From positions 1 to 8,349 of the forward strand of contig DODJ01000008.1 of NCBI GenBank assembly GCA_003545655.1: a DNA stretch of 8,349 bases. Reading direction: 5' to 3'. A model generated the notes under the pieces. That model was not told where the DNA came from, searched no databases, and saw only the letters and a list, made by a program, of their open reading frames with translations. Below, piece by piece: positions 1-6,827 of this stretch (position 1 is the stretch's first letter; the number at the start of each line of letters is the position of its first letter). A program made the position numbers and the translations under genes. The DNA comes from Candidatus Saccharimonadota bacterium. GTDB taxonomy: Bacteria; Patescibacteriota; Saccharimonadia; Saccharimonadales; Saccharimonadaceae.

Positions 1-894
1 GGTTGACTTACCACTTCCTGTTGGCCCCACCATCAATACCATTCCACGCGGGTGGCTAATCACTTCATCGATTTGTTTGCGTTCAGTATCGGGAATACCT
101 AGCCTCTCAATATTCAACATTGACTCGTCATAGTTAAAAAGGCGAATAACGGAGTCCTGACCATACATCGTTGGCACCATCTCTATACGCATGTTCAATA
201 TATGGCGGGATTCACCCTCACCAAGTTCTTTTTGCATATGACCTGATTGAGGTTCATTTGATGCTGTAGATAGCCCCGCTTTCGACACAAGCGTAGCCAG
301 AATAACCCGATAGCGGTCCTGGTCAATTGTTGCCACCGAATGAAGCGCCCCATCAACGCGCATTCGTACCCTAATGCTATCGCGCTGATTTTCAATATGG
401 ATATCACTTGCGCCAAGACGATCGGCCTGAGAGATAAGAAAGTCGAAAAGTTGGTCACTCCCCACACTATTGAGCGTATCACTTACTTGCTGAAGGGTAT
501 CGCTATCCCCCTCCTTTGCGATAGTAATATCGTCATATACCACCTGTACCGGGGGGTCATACCGTAGCATGAGCGCCCTAAACCCATACTGGCTAATAAG
601 GAAAAATTGCGCATTCTGTGCAAGTGCAGTGTACTTATCGGTGAGTTCTTTTAGAAACGACTGAGGCGTTTGAGTAGTAATACCAAACTGCCATGGGGTC
701 GAATCGCTTCCGGCTACAAGCGGAATGAGGCGATTCTTGTGCATTACGTCAATATCTAGTACACCCTCAACTAAAGTAAGTGTGTCTTCAATGCCCCGAG
801 TATCGAGATACTGAACACCCAATATCGCGGCGCGGCGCTGAGTGCTTTGCTCATCTTGCTCGCGCGCTTGCTGTCGTTGTCGATCTTCATCCAT
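1..894 (-). CDS. pilB: Type IV pilus assembly ATPase PilB/GspE family, N-terminal part (3' end outside window)
   Basis: Hexameric secretion ATPase that powers pilin polymerisation at the inner membrane. I translated 298 codons from the ATG at 894-892 (MDEDRQRQQAREQDEQ...) to the left edge; the gene has no stop here because it runs off the window. Residues 1 to about 130 form the variable, Gln/Glu-rich start and N1-like domain (RRAAILGVQYLDTRG near residue 20). The ATPase N2 domain follows, with the family signature ASDIHIE at 162-168 and RVRMRVDGAL just after. Walker A GPTGSGKST is at 290-298, at the very edge. The Asp box, Walker B and any zinc Cys motif lie outside. A PilT retraction ATPase is less likely because PilT lacks this long N-terminal region; GspE cannot be excluded, but the nearby prepilin favours pilus assembly. 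It is divergent from trmH across 54 bp. There is no good Shine-Dalgarno before the ATG. Confidence 0.93.
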   Translation of the reverse strand, partial: MDEDRQRQQAREQDEQSTQRRAAILGVQYLDTRGIEDTLTLVEGVLDIDVMHKNRLIPLVAGSDSTPWQFGITTQTPQSFLKELTDKYTALAQNAQFFLISQYGFRALMLRYDPPVQVVYDDITIAKEGDSDTLQQVSDTLNSVGSDQLFDFLISQADRLGASDIHIENQRDSIRVRMRVDGALHSVATIDQDRYRVILATLVSKAGLSTASNEPQSGHMQKELGEGESRHILNMRIEMVPTMYGQDSVIRLFNYDESMLNIERLGIPDTERKQIDEVISHPRGMVLMVGPTGSGKST

Positions 895-902
895 GTGCTT
901 CT

Positions 903-911
903 ATGGTACCA
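903..911 (-). promoter_or_regulatory. Candidate extended -10 for pilB
   Basis: On the minus strand TGG-TACCAT ends 8 nt before the pilB ATG. It fits TGnTAnnnT but matches TATAAT at only 4 of 6 positions, and no good -35 is visible. A second candidate, TATAAAAT at 931-924, would give a leader of roughly 20-25 nt. I cannot choose between them by eye; the first would give a leaderless or nearly leaderless mRNA like the other genes here. Confidence 0.35.
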
Positions 912-932
912 AAAAACATAAGCATTTTATAG

Positions 933-941
933 TGATATACT
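933..941 (+). promoter_or_regulatory. Extended -10 promoter of trmH, predicting a leaderless mRNA
   Basis: TGA-TATACT is a full extended -10 (TGn plus 5 of 6 matches to TATAAT). It is followed by exactly 7 nt and then the ATG at 949, so transcription would be expected to start at or within a base of the start codon. No recognisable -35 lies at 16-18 bp, which is tolerable with an extended -10. There is no Shine-Dalgarno sequence between the -10 and the ATG. Confidence 0.65.
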
Positions 942-948
942 TGCATAT

Positions 949-1461
949 ATGGCTGAAATTATCGTTATCGCCCATAACATTCGCTCAACCCATAATATTG
1001 GCTCTATTTTTCGCACCTCCGAGGGGTTTGGTGTGAAGAAAATTATCATAAGCGGGTATAGCCCATACCCTAAAAGTCTCGGCGATTCTCGGCTACCCCA
1101 CATTGCGAACAAGCTCACCTCTCAAATACATAAAACTGCGCTCGGTGCTGAAGTGCTTGTCCCATTTGAGCAGTTTTCGGAACCGCCAATCCAGGAGCTT
1201 AAAGCACAGGGGTATCATGTCATCGGTCTCGAGCAATCGCCCAAAAGCATACTCTTGCAGGAATACACAGTGCCTGATCAGAAAATAGCATTACTCCTTG
1301 GAGAAGAGGTAGAGGGTATACCCCTAGAGCTTATCGACAAATGTGACACCCTGCTTGAAATACCTATGGCAGGCAAGAAAGAATCATTTAATGTGAGCGT
1401 AGCGACCGGTATAGCACTGTACGCATTGTCCCTTGGCAATTACCGAGCGCCGACCGCATAA
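949..1461 (+). CDS. SpoU/TrmH-family RNA 2'-O-ribose methyltransferase
   Basis: Cytoplasmic SAM-dependent methyltransferase of the SPOUT (alpha/beta-knot) superfamily that methylates a ribose 2'-OH in tRNA or rRNA. At 170 residues it is the catalytic knot domain alone, without the N-terminal substrate-binding domain of RlmB. All three SpoU motifs are visible: motif 1 NIGSIFRTSEGFGV at 16-29 with the usual Asn16 and Arg22; motif 2 LLLGEEVEGIP at 115-125; motif 3 LEIPMAGKKESFNVSVATG at 136-154, including Asn148 of the NVS core that helps form the knotted SAM pocket. The substrate cannot be read from the sequence; motif 1 does not look like TrmL/YibK. The start is set by the motif 1 spacing and by the -10 placed 7 nt upstream. 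It is the only plus-strand gene in the window, and its last 22 bp overlap the 3' end of the convergent prepilin gene. Confidence 0.92.
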   Translation: MAEIIVIAHNIRSTHNIGSIFRTSEGFGVKKIIISGYSPYPKSLGDSRLPHIANKLTSQIHKTALGAEVLVPFEQFSEPPIQELKAQGYHVIGLEQSPKSILLQEYTVPDQKIALLLGEEVEGIPLELIDKCDTLLEIPMAGKKESFNVSVATGIALYALSLGNYRAPTA

Positions 1462-2426
1462 AGAGATTGAATTTCTGCATCAGTAAGTACCCGATCGTAT
1501 ACTCGATAATCATCTATCGATCCCTCAAATACCCTGCTTGAGTCTACTCGCCCTAAGACTTCGGAGCCACTAAATGTATTGCCAATTGCACCGATGTTCG
1601 ATGAAAACCTTTTTGTGCCATTAATAAACCCTTCCTGTGTCGATCCGTCATATGTGAGCACTAAATTATCCCAACTGTTTACGGATGGAGCTACCCCTGT
1701 GTAACCGTTACCCCACCTCCCGTCAACCGCCATAACATACTCATTGCTATATATCGCAATAATCCAAAGCGCAGCACCAACACCCGACCCAGAGCCTCTT
1801 CGCGCTATATACGCCCATGTGTCACCATCAAGCGGTTCGCCTTTCGCCCAAACAGAAATAGTAAAAGCCTGCCCATTAGCAGTAGGGTACTGTGCCGTTG
1901 TATAAATACGATCCTGGCGAGAATCAAAATAATACGCACCCGCGCCCTTGCCGTCTTCCCCCTCTGTTAGAGAGACGTCTTCAACAACAACATTAGCAGC
2001 CGGGTTTACATAATCATTCGCATTGCCGTTCAAAGACAGCCACGATACAACGCCTTCCGGCGAGCAGAGTTGATCCAGCTGGGGAATTGTATTTCTAGAG
2101 GTAACCGTATATTCAACACCAGCCTTAACAGTATCAAGACAGTAACTAGTTCCATTAGAGTAATACTGTACGGTCGTATCATCACCTACCTTAACACCCG
2201 CCGCCCGGGCCGCCGTCCAGTCAAGTGCGTACGTTGCGTTATTTAGCACCTTATTTGCTTCAAGCGATTTTGCCGCTTGCTGAATCTCAGAGGCGGCAGC
2301 AGACTGCTTAGCCCGATCACTTATACCAGTGTATGCAACAATAGTAATAGCAGCCAGAATAGCGATTACAACAATTACGATGAGGAGTTCTACAATGGTG
2401 AAGCCTGTTTGTCTTGCCCACTTCAT
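1440..2426 (-). CDS. Type IV prepilin-like protein with C-terminal LamG (concanavalin A-like) domain
   Basis: Predicted surface pilin or pseudopilin of 328 residues. The N-terminus is a class III signal: short basic leader MKWARQTG, cleavage after Gly8, Phe9 as first mature residue and Glu13 as the conserved +5 Glu, then a hydrophobic helix to about residue 35. A small domain follows (about 36-125) with Cys96 and Cys121, a possible disulphide pair. Residues about 126-325 resemble a LamG_3/jelly-roll lectin fold: VVSWLSLNGNANDYV at its start, FTISVWAKG in the middle, and the typical ending GSIDDYRVYDRVLTDAEI. That fold often binds glycans or proteins, so a pilus-borne adhesin is a reasonable inference, not shown. 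I chose the ATG at 2426, not the in-frame one at 2450, because the longer form would contain the -10 element and give an abnormal leader. The gene is 48 bp after dnaE with its own promoter. Prepilin peptidase is not in this window. Confidence 0.9.
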   Translation of the reverse strand: MKWARQTGFTIVELLIVIVVIAILAAITIVAYTGISDRAKQSAAASEIQQAAKSLEANKVLNNATYALDWTAARAAGVKVGDDTTVQYYSNGTSYCLDTVKAGVEYTVTSRNTIPQLDQLCSPEGVVSWLSLNGNANDYVNPAANVVVEDVSLTEGEDGKGAGAYYFDSRQDRIYTTAQYPTANGQAFTISVWAKGEPLDGDTWAYIARRGSGSGVGAALWIIAIYSNEYVMAVDGRWGNGYTGVAPSVNSWDNLVLTYDGSTQEGFINGTKRFSSNIGAIGNTFSGSEVLGRVDSSRVFEGSIDDYRVYDRVLTDAEIQSLYAVGAR

Positions 2427-2433
2427 ATAGTCC

Positions 2434-2461
2434 AGTGTAGCACGCCTCACTCGTCGGTCAA
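2434..2461 (-). promoter_or_regulatory. Promoter of the LamG prepilin gene, predicting a leaderless mRNA
   Basis: On the minus strand TTGACC (2461-2456) is separated by 16 bp from TACACT (2439-2434), which is preceded by TGC and so forms an extended -10. After TACACT come 7 nt and then the ATG at 2426. The initiating base should therefore be the A of the start codon or its neighbour. No real Shine-Dalgarno is present (only GGA inside the 7 nt). The site decides the start codon of the prepilin gene. Confidence 0.72.
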
Positions 2462-2474
2462 AAGAAACTTCCCC

Positions 2475-5400
2475 TTACTTTATAGCAACCGCGTCCTCGC
2501 CAAACACTTTTACTAATTTACCTGTTAGCTCCTCGCTTCCATCCACCCTGAATGGCATTTTAATCGCCGACTGCTTATCTTCCCCTAACACTAATATCAT
2601 GTCGCAAAGCCCTGGAAATGATGCGCTCACCTGCTTTAGCTTCAAAAGCGCCTCTTGATTATCAGTGTCCGTGATATGCACGTATACTTTCTTAAGTGCC
2701 TCAGCAACTGGCGGCGTACTTGGTGGGCGTGTCGATGAAGAACCTGGTCCCGAGGCAGTAGAAGATGCCTGTTTTTGGTATAAACTACCCTTGGGTGGTG
2801 TACGCACTGCCTTTACATTTCCACCCTTGGGTTTGGCCATTTTTTGACCATTCGATTCGTAGGTGCGCAGTTCATCATCTTCTACTGTTTGGATTTCGTC
2901 AGCAATTAGTTTTGCGTCGCTTGTGAGATTCCCGTCACGGTCCCGTGCCGATACCTTACCGGTAGCTCGAATAACAGCATCCTGTACCAATTTTGCACCA
3001 ACCTGCTCATACAAGTTAGGGAAAATGATGACTTCTGATTCACCTGATTTATCTTCTAGTTTCACGAATGCCATCTTTGAACCACTCTTGGTCACAATAG
3101 TGCGCACCGCCGACACCAACCCGCCTATAGTAAGTGTTCTTCCATCAATATCCTGCGTCATTTCTACAAGCGGTACTGTCTGCTCTTGAAAATACGCATC
3201 GTAATTATCAAGTGGATGAGCGCTAATATAAAGGCCCAGCAGCTCACGCTCCCAGGTTAAGCGCTCTTTGTCGGTATGCTTTGTTGGTGCTGGTGTCATC
3301 GTAACCGTCGGCTGAATGGTCGCCATACTCGCTAAACCACCAAACAAGTCTGTCTGACCGCTTAAGGCCTCCTTCTGTAGCTTAGAAGCAAATGCTTGAA
3401 CGGTTTCTAGATTAAAGAGAAGGTCGGAACGATCCATCATAGAGTCGAAAGCCCCTGTCTTAATAAGAGAGTCCCAGGCTTTTTTGTTAACTTTTTGCGT
3501 TGACACTCGCTTGGCAAAATCTTCAACATTAAGAAACTTCCCCTCTTCGCGCGCACGCAATATTTCCTCAACAACACCAACACCAACCCCCTTAACAGCA
3601 GCCATGCCAAAGCGAATCTCTTTTTTATCGGGAACTACTGCAAACTCAACGAAACTCTCGTTAACGTCTGGTGACAATACCTTAATACCCATATGTTTGC
3701 ATTCGGTGATTTCAATTGCGAGTCGATCGGTATCATCTGCGTCGCTTGTCATAAGAGCGGCCATAAATGCATCGGGGTAATGCGCTTTCAGATACGCCGT
3801 CCAATAAGCAATAAGTCCGTAACATGCGGCGTGTGACTTGTTAAAACAGTAGTTTGCAAACTCCTCTAGCTGATCCCAGAAAAGCTCGGCAGTCTCCTTT
3901 TTTGCACCGCTCGTTTTTATTGCCCCATCAACGAAATCTATCTTTACCTTGCGCATAAGATCAATATTCTTCTTACCTACCGCTTTCCGAAGGGTATCCG
4001 CCTGGCCACCTGTAAATCCGCACCATTCTTTTGAAATCTGCATGAACTGTTCCTGATAGACAAGAATGCCGTATGTATTTTCAAGCGAGTTTTCCATTCC
4101 CTTGTCGAGATAGGTAATTTTCTCTTCACCATGTTTACGCTTAATAAAGCTATCGATAAACTGCATAGGACCTGGGCGGTACAACGCCACCATAGCAACT
4201 ATGTCATCGAAAACTGTAGGCTTAAGCTCACGTAGGTACCGCTTCATACCGGCCGACTCAAGCTGGAACACACCGGTCGTGTCACCTCTTTGGAAAAGCT
4301 CGTACGTCTCTTTGTCGTCTAGTGGAATTGCTGCGAGATCGATATCCGTTTTGTATACCTTTTTAATGATTCGAAGTGCGTTATTAATAATAGTTAAGTT
4401 CGAAAGACCCAAAAAGTCCATCTTCAAAAGCCCTAGTTCTTCTACAGAACCCATTGGGAACTGCGTCGCCGGCACACCCTTTTGCGACATTTCTATAGGC
4501 ACAAAATTAACAATATCATCTGGTGCAATTACCACCCCAGCTGCATGTACACCATGACTACGAATCGTACCTTCGAGGCGCATAGCAAAGTCGAAAACGG
4601 TCTTCGCTGTTTGGTTTGTCTCATATTCACGCTTCAGATCAGGGTCATCAACGACACTCTTTGCGAGTGGAATGTGACGCCCCTGCACTGGTTGGGGAAC
4701 GAGCTTAGCTAAGCGATCACTCTCACCATAGGGGACCTGAAGTACACGTGCAACATCCCGTACTGCCGCACGAGCGGCCATAGTACCGAACGTCACGATA
4801 TTCGCCACGCGCTCGGCGCCATATTTATCGGTACAGTACTGAATAACTTCGTTACGGCGAGTATCCTGAATGTCGATGTCAACGTCGGGCATGCTGATAC
4901 GGTCAGGGTTTAGAAAACGCTCGAAGAGTAGGTCGTACTTAAGCGGGTCAAGCTCAGTAATACGTATCGCATACGAAACAATCGAACCTGCCGCCGAACC
5001 ACGCCCAGGGCCAAAAATAATCCCCTGGTTTTTTCCCCAGTTGATAAAGTCCTGAACAATCAGGAAGTACCCATTAAAGCCCATGCCATCAATAACACCA
5101 AGTTCATAGTCGGCCCTCTCTAACACCTCTTTCGGCGTGTGTTTCCTTGCCTCTTCGATGCTCAGTGATTCGGCCTCTTCTTCGGTTACATCACCATATC
5201 GCCACGCAAGGCCTCGATACACGAGCAGATCAAGATACGTCTTCTCGTTGTGACCTTTAGGCGTAGGAAACGTAGGAATCAGAATCTTGCCAAGCTCGAT
5301 ATCGACGTTACATCGATCCGCAATACGTTTAGTATTTGCAATAGCCTCTGGATGTGAAGCACCCCAACGCTCAATAATCTCCTTAGGGTCGGTGACGTGA

Positions 5401-6200
5401 AGTTCGAAATCTTTCAAAGACATGCGTTTTTCGTCGGATAAATACGCACCAGTCCCGACACACAGAAGAATTTCATGGGTGTCTTGATCGTCATGACTTA
5501 AATAGTGACCATCACTAGTGATAACCATCGGAATATCCAGTTCTTCGGCTAGTTTTTCGAGATAGTCGTTAATTTTAGATTGTACGTCCCATGCGGTAGA
5601 TGAATGAGGATGACCGTGGTCTTGGAGCTCTAAGTAGTAGCGGTCACCAAAAATACTTTTGTACCATTTTGCGATGCTTTTTGCTTCCTCATAATTATCA
5701 ACGCGCAAGTTCTCGCCCAGCTCACTACTTGCACACCCAGAAAGAATGATAAGTCCTTCGCCGTACTCTTCAAGCAGCTCATGGTCGATACGTGGTTTAT
5801 AGTACATACCTTCAAGATTGGCAATGGTACTTAACCTCATAAGGTTTTTATACCCTGTATTGTCCATCGCAAGTACGGTTAAGTGGTACCGAGCTTTATC
5901 CTTTTGAGGATCACGATCATGACGACTGCGTGCTGCGACATACGCCTCCATACCCAGTACAGGCTTAATGTCTGCATTCTTTGCAGTCTTGTAAAACTCA
6001 AGTACACCTGACATCGTACCATGGTCGGTAATGCCTACCGCTTCCATACCCAACTCTTTTACCCTATCAATAAGGCCCGGTATCTTCGTAAGTCCATCGA
6101 GTAGGCTGTGATGGGTATGGTTGTGCAGGTGAACGTACTGAGACGTATCAAGTGTAGTTGCAACTATACCCGCTGGTGTCGTGTCGGTTTGTTCCCCCAT
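2475..6200 (-). CDS. dnaE: DNA polymerase III subunit alpha (C-family replicative polymerase)
   Basis: Replicative DNA polymerase catalytic subunit, 1241 residues (E. coli is 1160). Domains in order: PHP nuclease (about 22-290) beginning YVHLHNHTHHSLLDG; palm with FGPGRGSAAGSIVSYAI and catalytic Asp439 and Asp441 in PDVDIDI; third catalytic Asp595 in KMDFLGLSNLTII; fingers with VALYRPGPM and GILVYQEQFMQI; helix-hairpin-helix region with FNKSHAACYGLIAYWTAYLK; beta-clamp-binding motif QTDLF at 949-953; OB fold at about 1020-1095; a Ser/Pro/Gly-rich linker at about 1121-1167; and a C-terminal domain comparable to the tau-binding region. All nine PHP metal ligands expected from the M. tuberculosis DnaE1 pattern are present, so built-in proofreading is plausible. 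The ATG at 6200 is the only suitable start, preceded by TATACT. It lies 36 bp after the small membrane-protein operon. Confidence 0.98.
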   Translation of the reverse strand: MGEQTDTTPAGIVATTLDTSQYVHLHNHTHHSLLDGLTKIPGLIDRVKELGMEAVGITDHGTMSGVLEFYKTAKNADIKPVLGMEAYVAARSRHDRDPQKDKARYHLTVLAMDNTGYKNLMRLSTIANLEGMYYKPRIDHELLEEYGEGLIILSGCASSELGENLRVDNYEEAKSIAKWYKSIFGDRYYLELQDHGHPHSSTAWDVQSKINDYLEKLAEELDIPMVITSDGHYLSHDDQDTHEILLCVGTGAYLSDEKRMSLKDFELHVTDPKEIIERWGASHPEAIANTKRIADRCNVDIELGKILIPTFPTPKGHNEKTYLDLLVYRGLAWRYGDVTEEEAESLSIEEARKHTPKEVLERADYELGVIDGMGFNGYFLIVQDFINWGKNQGIIFGPGRGSAAGSIVSYAIRITELDPLKYDLLFERFLNPDRISMPDVDIDIQDTRRNEVIQYCTDKYGAERVANIVTFGTMAARAAVRDVARVLQVPYGESDRLAKLVPQPVQGRHIPLAKSVVDDPDLKREYETNQTAKTVFDFAMRLEGTIRSHGVHAAGVVIAPDDIVNFVPIEMSQKGVPATQFPMGSVEELGLLKMDFLGLSNLTIINNALRIIKKVYKTDIDLAAIPLDDKETYELFQRGDTTGVFQLESAGMKRYLRELKPTVFDDIVAMVALYRPGPMQFIDSFIKRKHGEEKITYLDKGMENSLENTYGILVYQEQFMQISKEWCGFTGGQADTLRKAVGKKNIDLMRKVKIDFVDGAIKTSGAKKETAELFWDQLEEFANYCFNKSHAACYGLIAYWTAYLKAHYPDAFMAALMTSDADDTDRLAIEITECKHMGIKVLSPDVNESFVEFAVVPDKKEIRFGMAAVKGVGVGVVEEILRAREEGKFLNVEDFAKRVSTQKVNKKAWDSLIKTGAFDSMMDRSDLLFNLETVQAFASKLQKEALSGQTDLFGGLASMATIQPTVTMTPAPTKHTDKERLTWERELLGLYISAHPLDNYDAYFQEQTVPLVEMTQDIDGRTLTIGGLVSAVRTIVTKSGSKMAFVKLEDKSGESEVIIFPNLYEQVGAKLVQDAVIRATGKVSARDRDGNLTSDAKLIADEIQTVEDDELRTYESNGQKMAKPKGGNVKAVRTPPKGSLYQKQASSTASGPGSSSTRPPSTPPVAEALKKVYVHITDTDNQEALLKLKQVSASFPGLCDMILVLGEDKQSAIKMPFRVDGSEELTGKLVKVFGEDAVAIK

Positions 6201-6210
6201 AGCTCTTTTT

Positions 6211-6216
6211 AGTATA
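6211..6216 (-). promoter_or_regulatory. Candidate -10 element of dnaE
   Basis: TATACT on the minus strand, in the 36 bp gap before dnaE, ends 10 nt before the ATG. Starting about 7 nt downstream would give a leader of only about 4 nt. There is no TGn extension and no good -35 at 17 bp (TAGTCG). The short AAGAG before the ATG is at best a weak Shine-Dalgarno. Read-through from the upstream operon is also possible because no terminator is visible. Confidence 0.5.
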
Positions 6217-6236
6217 GCGAATTTCGAGAGAGACGA

Positions 6237-6521
6237 CTAGGGGCTTTGTGTATTCTGAACGGTGTCAACAATATATTGGATAAAGTCTCCAAAACCCCCA
6301 GGAATGTCAGTTAGCCAAGAAAGTAGCCAAACAACGAGTGCAATAACAAGAGTACCTCCAATAACCGATCCAACACCGAAGAAAATACCCCTCACAAAAT
6401 TCATCCAATATACTTGTGATCGAGACCGATTAAAATCAAAGAACAGATCTTCAATAAGCGCACGACGCGCACCATCTTCAGTGTTCTTCTGTACCTTTTT
6501 GATTGCTTTTTTAACCACCAT
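6237..6521 (-). CDS. DUF5665-type small membrane protein
   Basis: A 94-residue protein with a basic N-terminus (MVVKKAIKKVQKN), an amphipathic segment RALIEDLFFDFNRSRSQVYW at about 20-39, then a Gly-rich transmembrane helix at about 42-69 (NFVRGIFFGVGSVIGGTLVI and onward) and a short tail ending DFIQYIVDTVQNTQSP. The YWMNFxRGIFFGxGSVxGGT pattern matches what I know as DUF5665, common in Patescibacteria; function unknown. It is the last gene of the three-gene operon, 18 nt after the YtxH stop. No clear Shine-Dalgarno precedes the ATG, so translation may depend on coupling to the upstream gene. One helix and a basic N-terminus suggest an inner-membrane protein with the N-terminal part in the cytoplasm. 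Confidence 0.82.
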   Translation of the reverse strand: MVVKKAIKKVQKNTEDGARRALIEDLFFDFNRSRSQVYWMNFVRGIFFGVGSVIGGTLVIALVVWLLSWLTDIPGGFGDFIQYIVDTVQNTQSP

Positions 6522-6539
6522 CGTACTGCTACTTTTGGG

Positions 6540-6827
6540 CTATTTTTTATTTCTCGGCTTTTTGTTAAAGCCCTTCTTGGCACCTTCGGCAGCCTGTTCA
6601 ACACGTGCTTTAAATTCGTCTGCTTTTCCAGCAACATCGTGAGCCATTTCCTTGCCCTTTTCTGTCGCATCGCCAGCAACTTCTACAGCCTTTTCCTTGG
6701 CTGAAGTTGCTGCGTGCTTAATGTCTTCTCGCGTTTCTTTACCACTCTTTGGGGCAATAAGGACACCCGTCACAAACCCCACTACCGCGCCAAATGCTGT
6801 TCCTACCACTACTTTTAGCTTACTCAT
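6540..6827 (-). CDS. YtxH domain-containing membrane-anchored protein
   Basis: A 95-residue protein with an N-terminal Gly/Val-rich membrane helix at about 5-26 (VVVGTAFGAVVGFVTGVLIA), the characteristic YtxH motif IAPKSGKETRED directly after it, then a long Ala/Lys/Glu/Asp-rich amphipathic region (about 36-85) with loosely repeating AxxAKEKAxEVAGDATEKGKE-like units, similar in style to LEA proteins, and a very basic tail. YtxH proteins are linked to stress in Bacillus (ytxGH, sigma-B), but the molecular role is unknown. Its ATG overlaps the stop of the preceding gene by one base (TAATG), and AAAGGAA lies 7 nt upstream inside that gene, so the two should be translationally coupled. Confidence 0.85.
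   Translation of the reverse strand: MSKLKVVVGTAFGAVVGFVTGVLIAPKSGKETREDIKHAATSAKEKAVEVAGDATEKGKEMAHDVAGKADEFKARVEQAAEGAKKGFNKKPRNKK

Noticed and set aside
842..1118. Open frames overlapping the pilB/trmH start region on both strands
   Set aside because: They are shadows of pilB and trmH, lack family features and contradict the divergent promoter arrangement.
3977..4712. Several open frames inside dnaE on both strands
   Set aside because: dnaE is intact and conserved throughout; these alternatives show no domain, ribosome site or sensible composition.
6556..6572. Hairpin GGCTTT-5 nt-AAAGCC
   Set aside because: It lies inside the YtxH lysine-rich coding tail, and no T-run follows the stem on either strand, so it is not a convincing terminator.
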